Origin: FEN-987 sp964598845
GTDB lineage: Archaea; Thermoproteota; Bathyarchaeia; 40CM-2-53-6
Direction: 5' to 3'
NCBI GenBank assembly: GCA_964598845.1
Contig: CAZRDM010000002.1
Coordinates: 76,625 to 140,624, forward strand
DNA length: 64,000 nt
The notes under the pieces were generated by a model that saw nothing but the letters and a program-made list of their open reading frames with translations, did no database searches and had not been told where the DNA came from. Position numbers and translations under genes: made by a program. Numbering within the stretch: position 1 is the first letter of the stretch; each line of letters begins with the position of its first letter. Below are positions 15,354-24,777 of the stretch, in pieces.

Positions 15354-17378
15354 TTGCTCTTACCCGCGAGGATGAGACGAGTCGAAATAATTGTACCGCA
15401 AAGGAACTTTGAAGATGCCATGCTCTATCTTCGCGAGCAGAATGCAATCGAGCTACTCGACGTAAAGGAGATGATCAAAGGATACGGAGGAGGAGTCAGG
15501 CCCGCCCCTGTTTCAGAGAGGCTTTATCGACTAACGACTCTCGAATCGAAAATTAGTTCGTTAGTCAGCACACTCACACTGGATTCGTTGCCTCCGACGC
15601 CTGTCCCCGTGGAGCTGCGCATCTCGGACGAGAAGACAGTTGAGGTCGAGAAAAAGGCCGCAGAGATCGAGCAGCAAGTCACCTCAACTACCAACGAGGC
15701 TCAAGCTCTGGAATCCCTCATCACATACGCCGAGCAACAGTTGAAGCTTAGCATTGAAGACATCGCAAAGATTGAGAATGTGAGCTCGCCTGAAGGCAGG
15801 CACAGGCTAGAGGAGATAGTTGCCAGCATCTTTCAAACGCTCAAGCCATCCGAAATAGAAGTGGCAGGACCTCTCGGTGACCTAATACAAGCAAAGGCTC
15901 TAGAAGACGCTGTAGTCAAGGACATTACAGACAACGTCGCAAGGATTATGCGTGGAAAACGAGACGAAGGAGCAGTCGCAGACGCCATCACTCAGACTTT
16001 GGGTTTGAAGCTAAAAGCAGCTCTCAGAAGCAAACGCCTAGCATATGAAGCAACAAGTAGGATTGAAGAAGCGAAGAAACGTCTGAGTCAACTCCGTGAG
16101 AAACTCGCCGAAATAAGCCGTGTCGAGGGGGAGTACCTGCTTGTTCAGCGCGAGGTCATTGCAGCTGAACGGGCCTTCGAACAGGCGAAGGGGTTCTGCG
16201 GGAAGACCGAATCCACGTACATGATCGAAGGATGGATGCCCTCCTCGAAGGTCAGCCGTATCCGATCTGAGCTCAAGGAAATATGTGCAGACGAAGTCAT
16301 TATGAAGGATTGGTCGAGTACACATGCACCAACAAGCCTGCAGAATCCGAAGCTTCCAACTCTCTCGATATTCGAGAAACTCACCGTGGGCTTCGGGATT
16401 CCGAAGAGTGATGAGGTTGATCCGACGGTTCTTTGGCTCGTGACTTACCCGATTTTCTTCGGTTTCATGTTTGGAGACGTAGGGAACGGCCTTGTCGTAA
16501 TGCTGATCTCCAGCTTAATTTACCTCTACAAGAAACGCGGGCTAGTGATCCAAGACACCGCCTTCGGCGGATTGGGCGGAGTTTTCAACATGGTCGTTCA
16601 AGGTTCGCCCCTGCTTATACTCAGCGGAGGATCAGCATTCATCGTTGGTTTTCTCTACGGGACTGTTTTTGGGAATCCAGAATGGTTCGAGCTGATAACC
16701 GGCCTACATGGACCTTTATGGTTTGAACCCTTTGAGAATATTCGACTTATGCTCAGACTATCCATAACTATCGGAGTCATCCACATACTGTCCGGACTTC
16801 TCCTGAACGTATTCAACCAAGTCTACGCCAAGGAATACCGCGAATTGATCTCAGGCCCTGTTGTCTGGATCTGGTTCTACGGAGCATTCGGCATAACGCT
16901 CCTACAGTATGGACTCAGATTTCCCAACTACCTCTTCGACCCACGAAGTGCAACCGACATCTTTCTACGCATGGGCGTTCCGCTGATAGCGATGATGGCC
17001 TTGAAGCTCTGGGCGGAAGGCGGAATGGGGTTAATGCACGCTTTTGAATCCATGTTAGCGTCGCTCTCCCACACGATATCCTACGTTCGAATACTTGCGA
17101 TGAAGTTGATCGACGATGTATTCCTTCGCCTATTTTTGGGAGTCTTGGCATTCTTCACCGCCTGGGGTAACCTAATGGGAAGCGCGATTGGTTGGGTTCT
17201 GTTCGCGGCACTGACCACTATCCTCATACTGATACTGGAAACCGCCTTCGTCTTCATGCAATCGCTTCGACTTCACTGGGTGGAGTGGTTCCTCAAATTC
17301 TACACCGGAAGCGGAACAGCCTTCAAACCGTATGGAATCGAGAGAACCTACACGAAAGTACAGACTGGCCTGATGTGA
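15354..17378 (+). CDS. atpI: V/A-type ATP synthase subunit I (subunit a)
   Basis: 674 residues, TTG start just after a strong GGGGAGGA site. Residues 1-330 form the cytoplasmic coiled-coil stator arm; the rest is membrane with about seven to eight helices (TYPIFFGFMFGDVGNGLVV, then SLSHTISYVRILAMKLIDD). The essential proton-path arginine is in the SYVRILAMKL segment, and FMFGDVG is the family signature. It forms the ion half-channel of the rotary ATPase. The other A1Ao subunits are not in this window, so this gene is separated from the usual atp operon; it follows the CBS/HPF-like gene by 33 bases. Confidence 0.9.
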   Translation: MLLPARMRRVEIIVPQRNFEDAMLYLREQNAIELLDVKEMIKGYGGGVRPAPVSERLYRLTTLESKISSLVSTLTLDSLPPTPVPVELRISDEKTVEVEKKAAEIEQQVTSTTNEAQALESLITYAEQQLKLSIEDIAKIENVSSPEGRHRLEEIVASIFQTLKPSEIEVAGPLGDLIQAKALEDAVVKDITDNVARIMRGKRDEGAVADAITQTLGLKLKAALRSKRLAYEATSRIEEAKKRLSQLREKLAEISRVEGEYLLVQREVIAAERAFEQAKGFCGKTESTYMIEGWMPSSKVSRIRSELKEICADEVIMKDWSSTHAPTSLQNPKLPTLSIFEKLTVGFGIPKSDEVDPTVLWLVTYPIFFGFMFGDVGNGLVVMLISSLIYLYKKRGLVIQDTAFGGLGGVFNMVVQGSPLLILSGGSAFIVGFLYGTVFGNPEWFELITGLHGPLWFEPFENIRLMLRLSITIGVIHILSGLLLNVFNQVYAKEYRELISGPVVWIWFYGAFGITLLQYGLRFPNYLFDPRSATDIFLRMGVPLIAMMALKLWAEGGMGLMHAFESMLASLSHTISYVRILAMKLIDDVFLRLFLGVLAFFTAWGNLMGSAIGWVLFAALTTILILILETAFVFMQSLRLHWVEWFLKFYTGSGTAFKPYGIERTYTKVQTGLM

Positions 17379-17407
17379 GAACGGAAAACTTAAGCTGCGA
17401 TTAGAAT

Positions 17408-17660
17408 CAGGCGCGAATCGGAGAACTGCTCAGAAGGCATTCCCTGTGACTCTGAATGATCCTGTCCAGTTCAGCCCTTAGTCTGGAACTTGGGATGTAG
17501 CCGATAACCTCGCCTATCACGCGGCCTTGACGGAACATCTTGATTGTGGGAAGCCCCACGATTCACCCTCAAATTTCGTCGGGGTCTTTCTCGGTTTTCT
17601 GGTCATCTCAGTCGCATGGAAATAGATGAACCAGCCGCAACGGTTTGACGGCTTCTGTTT
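17408..17660 (-). pseudogene. Thioredoxin-like relic
   Basis: On the minus strand a frame ending at 17408 encodes IVGLPTIKMFRQGRVIG and then an amphipathic helix (SSRLRAELDRII), the cis-proline/C-terminal half of a thioredoxin. Going upstream, the frame hits two stop codons; weak traces of the N-terminal half (FIYFHATEM in another frame, then EKDPDEI) continue to about 17660, but no CxxC motif survives. Frameshifts and lost active site make this a dead gene. It fills most of the 334-base gap between atpI and the TrmB regulator. Confidence 0.55.
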
Positions 17661-17712
17661 ATATTGAGCTCTGTCGCTTTCCTACCAGACATAGGACCAG
17701 GAAGACAATCCA

Positions 17713-19032
17713 GTGAGTCGTTCCAGTTCAGTTCAGGTACAGGCGGCAAGTGACGTTGTCGCGGAGTTGCAGGAATATGGGATCACAAGAAACGAGGCCC
17801 GGGTCCTCGTATTCTTGGCGAAGACAGGCCCCTCGAAAGCAAGCGAGGTGGCCCGGGCAGTTCAGATTAACCGGACCGAAACATACAGGACCATAAGGAA
17901 CCTGCAGCGTCGAGGTCTTGTAGAAGCCACGTTAGAGAGACCGGTTCGATTTCAGTCCGTCCCCTTTGACAAGTGCTTACAGGTCCTTATCGACGAGAGA
18001 AAGGCCAAGCTAAGACTTCTTGAACAGCGGGGCGAAACCCTCCGTCGCCAGTTTGAGGAGATACGTGTCGAGCCCTTTGCACGAGAGCTTGAGCGATTTC
18101 AGGTTGTTGAAGGGCGACTCCGAATAGAGCAAAGGCTCCAGAGCATGTATGCGAAGGCGGAGAAATCGGTGATGGGTGTCCTTTCGTCCTCCGAACTTCT
18201 GCGTGCAGATACTTCCGGACTTTTCGATTTGTTGGCACATGGCGCGAGTTTGGGTTTGAGAGTCAGAGTAATCACAGCGATAACAAGATCCAATTTGGAT
18301 GTTGTGGAGAAACTTCAAGAGACCTTTGAGGTCAGACACCTCGACCTGAAGGCTAAGCCAATTCCGAGGGTCTCGATCATTGATGACAATGAGGCTCTGT
18401 TCGAAATAACGACGGCTGATGAGACTCCACGTACAGGCGAGGAAGTCGCGCTTTGGATTAACAGTCGGGCCTTCATAAGGAACCTTCAAGCTTACTTTGA
18501 GGAGATGTGGAACTCAGCCACGCCAGCTGAAAGCCGCATCGAAGCTCTGCGCAAGGGAATACCTCCCGATGAGCTTAGAATCTTCAAGGGCAGAGTGGAG
18601 GTAACTGAGAAACTCAACGAGATGATCTCATCTTCCGATCGGAGTGTGGAGATTTGGACGACCGAACGTGGAATCCAAGCGTTAGCGGATTTTCACTTGG
18701 AACAACTTAGACAAGCCAAAGCTCGTGGCAGTAAGATCCGAATCATTGCTCCCATCACTAGTGAAAATACAGAGGGTGCCAGAAAACTAGTTCCCGTTTC
18801 GGAACTTCGCTACTCTGAAGCCCTAGGCCCAGCAGGAATCATGATCCTTGACCAAAGGGAGTTGATGCTATACGAACGACTTCCAGACGACAACAGTAAA
18901 GATGTCGGAGCCGACGTAGGATTTTGGACTAACAGCACACGTTTCATCGAAACGATGAGTAGACTTTACGATTCGATGTGGAAAGGCGTGTTTGCGATAT
19001 ATGCTCCCAGACGCAGAGGTCTCCATCGATAG
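17713..19032 (+). CDS. TrmB-family transcriptional regulator with two C-terminal sensor-like domains
   Basis: 439 residues, GTG start. Residues about 15-85 are a TrmB winged helix (LQEYGITRNEARVLVFLAK, with the recognition-helix region INRTETYRTIRNLQRRGLV). A short coiled coil (ERKAKLRLLEQRGETLRRQ) links to two consecutive PLD-like/TrmB regulatory modules, about 105-265 and 285-435, each with the VMGVLSSSELL or VEIWTTERGI strand and an ALWINSR or GFWTNSTRF strand. Most TrmB proteins have one such module, so the tandem copy is unusual. The ligand is unknown. It lies upstream of the KaiC-like gene on the same strand. Confidence 0.78.
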   Translation: MSRSSSVQVQAASDVVAELQEYGITRNEARVLVFLAKTGPSKASEVARAVQINRTETYRTIRNLQRRGLVEATLERPVRFQSVPFDKCLQVLIDERKAKLRLLEQRGETLRRQFEEIRVEPFARELERFQVVEGRLRIEQRLQSMYAKAEKSVMGVLSSSELLRADTSGLFDLLAHGASLGLRVRVITAITRSNLDVVEKLQETFEVRHLDLKAKPIPRVSIIDDNEALFEITTADETPRTGEEVALWINSRAFIRNLQAYFEEMWNSATPAESRIEALRKGIPPDELRIFKGRVEVTEKLNEMISSSDRSVEIWTTERGIQALADFHLEQLRQAKARGSKIRIIAPITSENTEGARKLVPVSELRYSEALGPAGIMILDQRELMLYERLPDDNSKDVGADVGFWTNSTRFIETMSRLYDSMWKGVFAIYAPRRRGLHR

Positions 19033-19217
19033 TCAGTCAAAGAAGAACCTACGAGATTGCAGCCACTCTACTCGCATTTGACTCTGCTGCAAATGGTCAT
19101 ATCTCTTGGGGGTCCCGGCTCGTGGTCAACACGGGATTCTCAGAAACACGCACGGCGCAGTCCTCGTTTAGATTCAAACGCGTTACTACCGAACACGAAT
19201 TCCCAGCACATTAAAGT

Positions 19218-20321
19218 ATGCTCGACAACGCCCCCCACGTCACACTACTAGAAGCGTTGCTAGGCGAGGTACGGCCTGACATGAAGCGCTCAATGAAGCT
19301 CTTCGAGCGGCTCTTAGATACTGATGTTAAGGCCGACCTTCTGACCCTCTTTCATAACAACGCCAAGTTAGCAGACACACCGGAGGAGCTCGCCAAGAGG
19401 ATCGGGCGAAGCTCGACGGAGGTCCAACGTGAACTCGAAGACCTCGTTGAACTGGGAATTCTGAAGAAAAGCGAAGTATATTCTTTTGCGATGGAAAGAG
19501 ACAAGGAGATCCAAGATGCCATATCAAAGCAACTTGCCCTAGGAGAGGTAGTAGCACCAGAGTTCGGTCGGCCGGACTTAGCGAGCTCTATTGGAGTTCA
19601 TGCGCTGACGACTAAAACTGGACTTGATATTCTGGATGGGATTCTAACCAACGGTCTTCCCGCGAGTTGCACTGTCTTGGTCCTGAGCGATCCCGGAGCA
19701 GGAGAGGAAAACCTCCTAACCCATTTTGTCAGCACACAAATGCAAGCTCGGAGGTCGATCATCTACATAACTCTGGACAATTTCCCGGCAAATATTCGAC
19801 AACTGACACTATCCCGTTTCAGGGAGGAAAGAGTCGATTGGTCCTCGCTCATCATCATCGACTGCTACTCAAAGACTGTCGGAGTAGAGAGTGAGGAACC
19901 TTACATAGTTGATCCCGAGAACCTCTCAGCAATCAGCATCGCTCTGTCGGATGTAATGACCAAAAGGGCTGTTTCGCTGATGATTCTAGACTCCTTCAAC
20001 ACCTTGATTCGCAAGAGAGGTATCCGCTCAGCTCTTGAGTTTCTCCGCGTCCTTGTCGCTCGCGCGCGCCAAGCAAAATGCATGTGTCTGATTACTATGA
20101 ACAGAAAAGCCTTCCATGTCGCGTATGTTGCATCTGCACAGGATGTCGTCGACGGTGTGATAGAACTCAGGGTTGAGGAAAGCTACGAAGGAATCGCTCG
20201 CTCTCTCCGGGTTCTAAAGATGGTAGGCGCAAGGCATCTGACAACGTGGATCCCATATGAGATCTCAGATGATGGAGTTCTTGTGAAGACTCATCAGAGA
20301 AGATTACTGGGGACGCCTTAG
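19218..20321 (+). CDS. KaiC/RadA-like ATPase-fold protein with N-terminal HTH and degenerate Walker A
   Basis: 367 residues, ATG start. Residues about 25-95 form a winged helix (LAKRIGRSSTEVQRELEDLVELGIL). From about 130 a RecA/KaiC-type fold begins (TGLDILDGILTNGLP). The expected P-loop GxxGxGK(T/S) reads DPGAGEENLL at 158: the Lys and Thr/Ser are replaced by Glu-Glu. The Walker B strand SLMILDSF and an ITMNRKAF strand are present. Similar HTH-KaiC fusions occur in archaeal signalling clusters. With the nucleotide-binding lysine lost it is probably a regulatory or scaffold protein. It ends 4 bases inside the convergent MFS gene. Confidence 0.65.
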   Translation: MLDNAPHVTLLEALLGEVRPDMKRSMKLFERLLDTDVKADLLTLFHNNAKLADTPEELAKRIGRSSTEVQRELEDLVELGILKKSEVYSFAMERDKEIQDAISKQLALGEVVAPEFGRPDLASSIGVHALTTKTGLDILDGILTNGLPASCTVLVLSDPGAGEENLLTHFVSTQMQARRSIIYITLDNFPANIRQLTLSRFREERVDWSSLIIIDCYSKTVGVESEEPYIVDPENLSAISIALSDVMTKRAVSLMILDSFNTLIRKRGIRSALEFLRVLVARARQAKCMCLITMNRKAFHVAYVASAQDVVDGVIELRVEESYEGIARSLRVLKMVGARHLTTWIPYEISDDGVLVKTHQRRLLGTP

Positions 20322-21550
20322 CGTCCTTTCTTGACTAGGACCCCAAGCGATAAGCCGGCCAGCAACGAGAGAACCGCGCTCATTAGGAACGGCGTGTGAG
20401 CCCCAAAGAATTCCCAAAGAGCTCCAGCAATAAGTCCGGCTGGCAATGAGGCGATTCCGATTGCCGTGTGTAACATGCCGAAGGCTGTGCCGCGGACTTC
20501 TGATGGGATCAATTCAGGGATCACCGCTCTCTGAAGCGTGTCAACGATAGCGTAAGAGACCCCATATGCAACAAATAGAGGCACCACCCAAACTACTGAA
20601 CGTGCCATCGCGAAACCTACCATCGTTAGGCCGAAAGTGAAGTAGCCGCTCACAATGATCCAAAGCTTATTCGCCCGATCACCGAGCAAACCAAAAGGAT
20701 AGGCGGCTAGTGCGTAGGTCACATTGAAAACTAGGTAAAGACCTACTGTAAAGGTTGGTGGAACACCTAGTGATGTCGCCCTCAAGAGAAAGAAAGCGTA
20801 GCTGAAATTTGCTATTGAGAACAACAGTACTATGATGGTGTACAACTTGAACTTCATTGCGAAGTCCACAGAACCGAAGATTGTTCGCTTTGTCGTCATC
20901 TTCGGCTTTCCAGTCTCCTTCACGCCGAGCCCAAGAGGGATTGTCGCAAGAAGTCCCGGAATCAGTGACAGCAAGAAGATCGTGGTATAGTAGGTTTTGG
21001 ACGTAATAACCACCGAAAGTGTCAATGCAACAATGGGTCCCAGAATTGCTCCGACCGTGTCCATGGATCTTGTCAAACCGTAGACTTTGCCCAATATTGT
21101 TGAATTGGCGAAATCTGCGATTAAGGCATCTTTAGGTGCGGTCCTCGTACCTTTGCCAATACGGTCGAGGACACGGACTATGAAGACATCGGCAAGACTT
21201 GTGGCCATCGCGAAGAATGGTTTGCTTAGAGCAGAGAGAGTATAGCCGATTATTGCGATTGGTTTTCTGCGATGCACTCTATCCGACAGCCATCCCGAGG
21301 CAACCATGAGCAGACTTGTTGTTGCGGCGGCTGCACCTTCAACTCCCCCTATTGAAACCATGTTCAGCCCCAATACGAATGCCATGAATGTCGGCAGAAT
21401 TCCGAACACCATCTCACTACTAACATCGGCAAAAAGACTCGTTAGGCCAATGTACCATACTGGTCGTGGGATGCTCTTACTCTCTGGCAATCGCGCGCTG
21501 CCTCGCAGATTGATCAGCCGATTGGCAGATACTGTGGCGAGGTCAGCCAA
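20318..21550 (-). CDS. Major facilitator superfamily transporter
   Basis: 410 residues with twelve predicted membrane helices. The loop between helices 2 and 3 carries the MFS signature as GWLSDRVHRRKPIAIIGY, and its echo in the second half is GLLGDRANKLWIIVSGY. DRIGKGTRTAPKDALIA after helix 4 is typical of a conserved bacterial/archaeal subgroup of unknown substrate. It overlaps the Top6A stop by 8 bases on the same strand, so it appears to be the last member of the translation/topoisomerase operon, probably by chance rather than function. Confidence 0.85.
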   Translation of the reverse strand: MADLATVSANRLINLRGSARLPESKSIPRPVWYIGLTSLFADVSSEMVFGILPTFMAFVLGLNMVSIGGVEGAAAATTSLLMVASGWLSDRVHRRKPIAIIGYTLSALSKPFFAMATSLADVFIVRVLDRIGKGTRTAPKDALIADFANSTILGKVYGLTRSMDTVGAILGPIVALTLSVVITSKTYYTTIFLLSLIPGLLATIPLGLGVKETGKPKMTTKRTIFGSVDFAMKFKLYTIIVLLFSIANFSYAFFLLRATSLGVPPTFTVGLYLVFNVTYALAAYPFGLLGDRANKLWIIVSGYFTFGLTMVGFAMARSVVWVVPLFVAYGVSYAIVDTLQRAVIPELIPSEVRGTAFGMLHTAIGIASLPAGLIAGALWEFFGAHTPFLMSAVLSLLAGLSLGVLVKKGR

Positions 21551-22637
21551 TTTCCCTAAGTTTAGCGGGGAGATACTTGTCTACAATGTAAGCTAGTCCG
21601 TAACGACTAAAAGCCTCCTGCTCTGACTTGCGTTCTACTTTCAGGAATGTTTCGATTTCACGCTTCCAGAGTTTACCTTCGTATCTCGGATCCTTCTGAA
21701 GCTCGTAGAGCCTCTTGATGTCAAGCTCAGTAAGTGGGTCACTGGGCAGCTTGTACTCCACGATATCAGAAGCCCAGACACCAGCCCACTTAGCGTCGGG
21801 TGTGTTGAGCTCTCTGAGATGAGCAGCATTCGCAGAGCCGGAAATAATTACGTTGGCGATGTGCATTCCCCACGGATCTGCGTCGCAGAAAATGTAAACA
21901 GTAAGACCCAGCTCTTGACTCAGCCTTCGGATAAGGGCTCTAGTAGCACGAGGCGCCTGACCTGCCGTGTGGATCAACAGGGCCTTATACTTTTGGTGGA
22001 CTCTTTCCTCAATGAAGCGAGTGAAAAGGCCGCCCTTCTCGATGACGATGACCTTGTCTGCCTTGCATCCCACAAACTCCGAGTTTGTGAGGGCGGGGCC
22101 AATCATCATTCCGTCTGGGTGCGAGGACAGATTGAGTTTCTTTCCTTCATAGCCACGGACAGTGTATTCGATAGTCAGATCTCCAAATATCGCGCTCCGT
22201 TCCTCGGGGAAGACGTTGAAATCTTCTCTGGCGTGTTCAAGGACCGTCTCTAGATCGGTGATTATGTCGTCGCTCTCGGCTTGGTCAGCGAAACTCATCT
22301 CGTAGGCCTGGGCCGAGTAGAAGACATCTCGGAGCGTTGACGTCTTGCCTTCCCTCGTGAGTTGATCGACGAAGGATCCCGTCCAGACAAGCTGTGTTAG
22401 GGGACGGATGTGCCTGACGTTTCGCGCACTCCGTCGGACGTTGCGATCTCCGAGCACATATTGTCGAGTCTTCTGATCGTAGCAGATATTGTTCAATGAG
22501 CGGCTCGGCATCTTGACCCAAGGCCACTGTCTCTGAGAGAGTTGAGAATAGAGAGTCTCGCCTAAGTGTTTGAGACTGGATAGAACAGACTGTTTCTTCT
22601 GTTCAATCCGACTCGCTGTCTTGCTCTTCTTCCTCAT
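21543..22637 (-). CDS. top6A: DNA topoisomerase VI, subunit A (Spo11-like)
   Basis: 364 residues. Catalytic subunit of the type IIB topoisomerase that cleaves both strands and passes a duplex through. The winged-helix 5Y-CAP domain holds the active tyrosine, Y107 in TSTLRDVFYSAQ (Phe instead of the first of the two Tyr common in archaea, as in eukaryotic Spo11). The Toprim domain shows the Glu of VIVIEKGGLF and the DxD of IFCDADPWGMH. It overlaps top6B by 35 bases, the usual B-A gene order. Partner protein and reaction are well established for the family. Confidence 0.93.
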   Translation of the reverse strand: MRKKSKTASRIEQKKQSVLSSLKHLGETLYSQLSQRQWPWVKMPSRSLNNICYDQKTRQYVLGDRNVRRSARNVRHIRPLTQLVWTGSFVDQLTREGKTSTLRDVFYSAQAYEMSFADQAESDDIITDLETVLEHAREDFNVFPEERSAIFGDLTIEYTVRGYEGKKLNLSSHPDGMMIGPALTNSEFVGCKADKVIVIEKGGLFTRFIEERVHQKYKALLIHTAGQAPRATRALIRRLSQELGLTVYIFCDADPWGMHIANVIISGSANAAHLRELNTPDAKWAGVWASDIVEYKLPSDPLTELDIKRLYELQKDPRYEGKLWKREIETFLKVERKSEQEAFSRYGLAYIVDKYLPAKLREIG

Positions 22638-24147
22638 GACTCAAAACACTCCTGAGTAACGGGGAAATGTCTGGTGCCTTGGCTTTCCTTGCCAGCTTCG
22701 AAGAGAAGGATGCGATCTTTGGAAGATATTTCTCAAAAACATCTAGTCTACGTCGTTGTTGCGCCAAGTGAACCTTTTTAGAGAGAAATAGGGAGAGCCG
22801 ACGTGCGATCTCTCGGACTGCGTTTAGTATCTCCCTCTCTACATCAGGCCGGTCAGCGATGAACTCCTTCCCGACAGTTTTGTAGGGGACCTTTGTTGAA
22901 CATATGTGAACGAAAACTGCGATTGGCATGTCTGGGGATGCTTTGTAATGTCGCCAATCGATCTGAGTATTCACAACTTTCCAAGAGACATCGCTGGCCT
23001 CATCGAAGAGTAATGGAATCTTGTTTGCGAACCTGAAAAGCTTGATTCCGCCTCCGGACTCTATTTGCCCTCCATAAGCTATGCCGACTTCGACGATGAA
23101 CGGGAATCCGGAATATGCCGATGGTTTCCGTTGATAGACAGCTACAAACTCGGGGGAAAGTTCCTTCTTGATTCCCGCCTCAAGCAATTCTTCTCCTAGG
23201 GGCGATAGACAACTGGCGTCGGGGGCAAGGAACTTGTATCCCTTCATCGCGTTGACCAGTCGAACAATCTCATCCGGTGTGAGTTTCTTCGGATTCTTTC
23301 TAGCTTGAACATTAGTGTAATCCAAGAAGGATTTTGCTATGGTCCTACCGACTCTGTGGAAATGTGTAACCATGAAGGCCAGCATAGTTCGTTCTTGGGT
23401 GATCTCGATTAGGCGTTTCATCGTCTCAACATCAACGCCATACGGGTGAGGTAGCGTTTGCTGGGGAGGTTTCGGCATCTGTGTTGTTGCTCTATGAAAC
23501 CTGTACAGCCTGCCTCTCGGATCAACGTAGGTTATCGTTGCATATGGAGCCGCGATGGCTGTCTCCATCAGGTAATCAAGAATCTTTGACATGGCACGAG
23601 TGTAATCTGCTTCGGTTGAGAAGTCGATGACGGTACCGCGCCAATGTTCCTCGTTCGGATGAGCCTTATGCTTTAGGACAACAGGCTTGTTCTTCTGAAT
23701 ATCAATCATCAACTCGTATCCGTGCATCTTGTTGCGTCCTGTGCTGGAAATGATCCTCGCTGAACCATGAGTAGTGATTTGACCGTAGAGTATTGCCATC
23801 TTTCCGCCCAATCCAAACGTACCGCGGGTCTGTCGGAGCTTGTACTTGGATCCGAAGAGAACCTGACCGAAGGCGGAGGGAATAATATCGTGAGGTATTC
23901 CTATGCCGTTGTCTTCGATATGAACGTGATATACTCCCGGTCCATCCGTGGGCCCAGATTCATGCGATATTCGGAGGTAGATATCGGGCGGGATGCCCCT
24001 AGTCTCACAAGCATCAAGTGAATTCTCAACAAGTTCACGCACCGTTGAGTATATGGCTCGAGTAGGGTTCGTGAAACCCGCGATGTCTCTGTTTCGATAG
24101 AAGAAATCCGCCGCCGATATTTCTTGAAATACCTCTTGCAGGGACAT
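22603..24147 (-). CDS. top6B: DNA topoisomerase VI, subunit B
   Basis: 514 residues, ATPase subunit. GHKL ATP-binding motifs: ELVENSLDACE (Asn binding Mg), HIEDNGIGIP, and the lid GTFGLGGKMAILYG. After it come the H2tH insert (LTPDEIVRLVNAMKGYKFLAP) and the transducer domain with its switch lysine region. The acidic C-terminal tail (HEEEEQDSESD) is short; there is no extra C-terminal Ig-like domain as in some euryarchaeal Top6B. It dimerises on ATP binding and drives DNA cleavage by Top6A, which is translated from an overlapping frame. Confidence 0.93.
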   Translation of the reverse strand: MSLQEVFQEISAADFFYRNRDIAGFTNPTRAIYSTVRELVENSLDACETRGIPPDIYLRISHESGPTDGPGVYHVHIEDNGIGIPHDIIPSAFGQVLFGSKYKLRQTRGTFGLGGKMAILYGQITTHGSARIISSTGRNKMHGYELMIDIQKNKPVVLKHKAHPNEEHWRGTVIDFSTEADYTRAMSKILDYLMETAIAAPYATITYVDPRGRLYRFHRATTQMPKPPQQTLPHPYGVDVETMKRLIEITQERTMLAFMVTHFHRVGRTIAKSFLDYTNVQARKNPKKLTPDEIVRLVNAMKGYKFLAPDASCLSPLGEELLEAGIKKELSPEFVAVYQRKPSAYSGFPFIVEVGIAYGGQIESGGGIKLFRFANKIPLLFDEASDVSWKVVNTQIDWRHYKASPDMPIAVFVHICSTKVPYKTVGKEFIADRPDVEREILNAVREIARRLSLFLSKKVHLAQQRRRLDVFEKYLPKIASFSSKLARKAKAPDISPLLRSVLSHEEEEQDSESD

Positions 24148-24204
24148 CAGCGTTCGCCTAAGCTATCATAGGTGCAGGATAAAGCTGATGATGTGAAGTT
24201 CGTC

Positions 24205-24777
24205 TCACGTTGGTGGCTTCTGCCAAAGCTCAAGGGTTCGTCTCTTCTTGCTCTCGCTCTTTATCTTTCTAAGCAGTTTGTACACAGTAGAATGTTGTTT
24301 GCCTTTCAGAAGCAGTTCTATTGCTTCTCTTGCAGCAGTTACGGTTTCGTATTCTCCAAGCATCGCAATTGTGTGTCCGTACACAGAAACCTTCGCGTCT
24401 GTCATCTCCTCTATTAGCCTCCGGATCTTTCCTTCACGTCCAATCACTCGACCCTTTAATCTGGCAATGTTAGCTTCGTTTCTGCCGAACATTTCTCGCA
24501 GATCAATTACATCGAGAACAATGTCCTCCTCAACCAACTTGAACGCTCGTTCCGGAGAAAAACCGCGCGCAATCGCACGCACTACATCTCGCACACGAAG
24601 CACTGTGGTAGGGTCTTCAGAATCATCCTTTGGGAGAATTTCTACGACTCCAGTTTCGCTTTGAATCATCAGACGCGTCCTGAAGGCCTGCTCAATCCTG
24701 CTCTTGGTGAAGCCATCTTTTCCGATGAGAACACCGACCCGCTCCAAGGGGATGGTTAGGCTAACTTTCGTTTCCAT
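24205..24777 (-). CDS. KH-domain RNA-binding protein, Pno1/Krr1-like
   Basis: 190 residues with two KH domains: VGVLIGKDGFTKSRIE (residues about 14-29) and LKGRVIGREGKIRRLIEE (about 107-124), each with the GxxG loop. This is the archaeal counterpart of Dim2/Pno1, which binds the 3' end of small-subunit rRNA during maturation. The ATG overlaps the 3' end of rio1 by 17 bases, and in eukaryotes Pno1 and Rio kinases act on the same pre-40S particle, so the gene order matches function. The next gene downstream is top6B, about 57 bases away. Confidence 0.88.
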   Translation of the reverse strand: METKVSLTIPLERVGVLIGKDGFTKSRIEQAFRTRLMIQSETGVVEILPKDDSEDPTTVLRVRDVVRAIARGFSPERAFKLVEEDIVLDVIDLREMFGRNEANIARLKGRVIGREGKIRRLIEEMTDAKVSVYGHTIAMLGEYETVTAAREAIELLLKGKQHSTVYKLLRKIKSESKKRRTLELWQKPPT

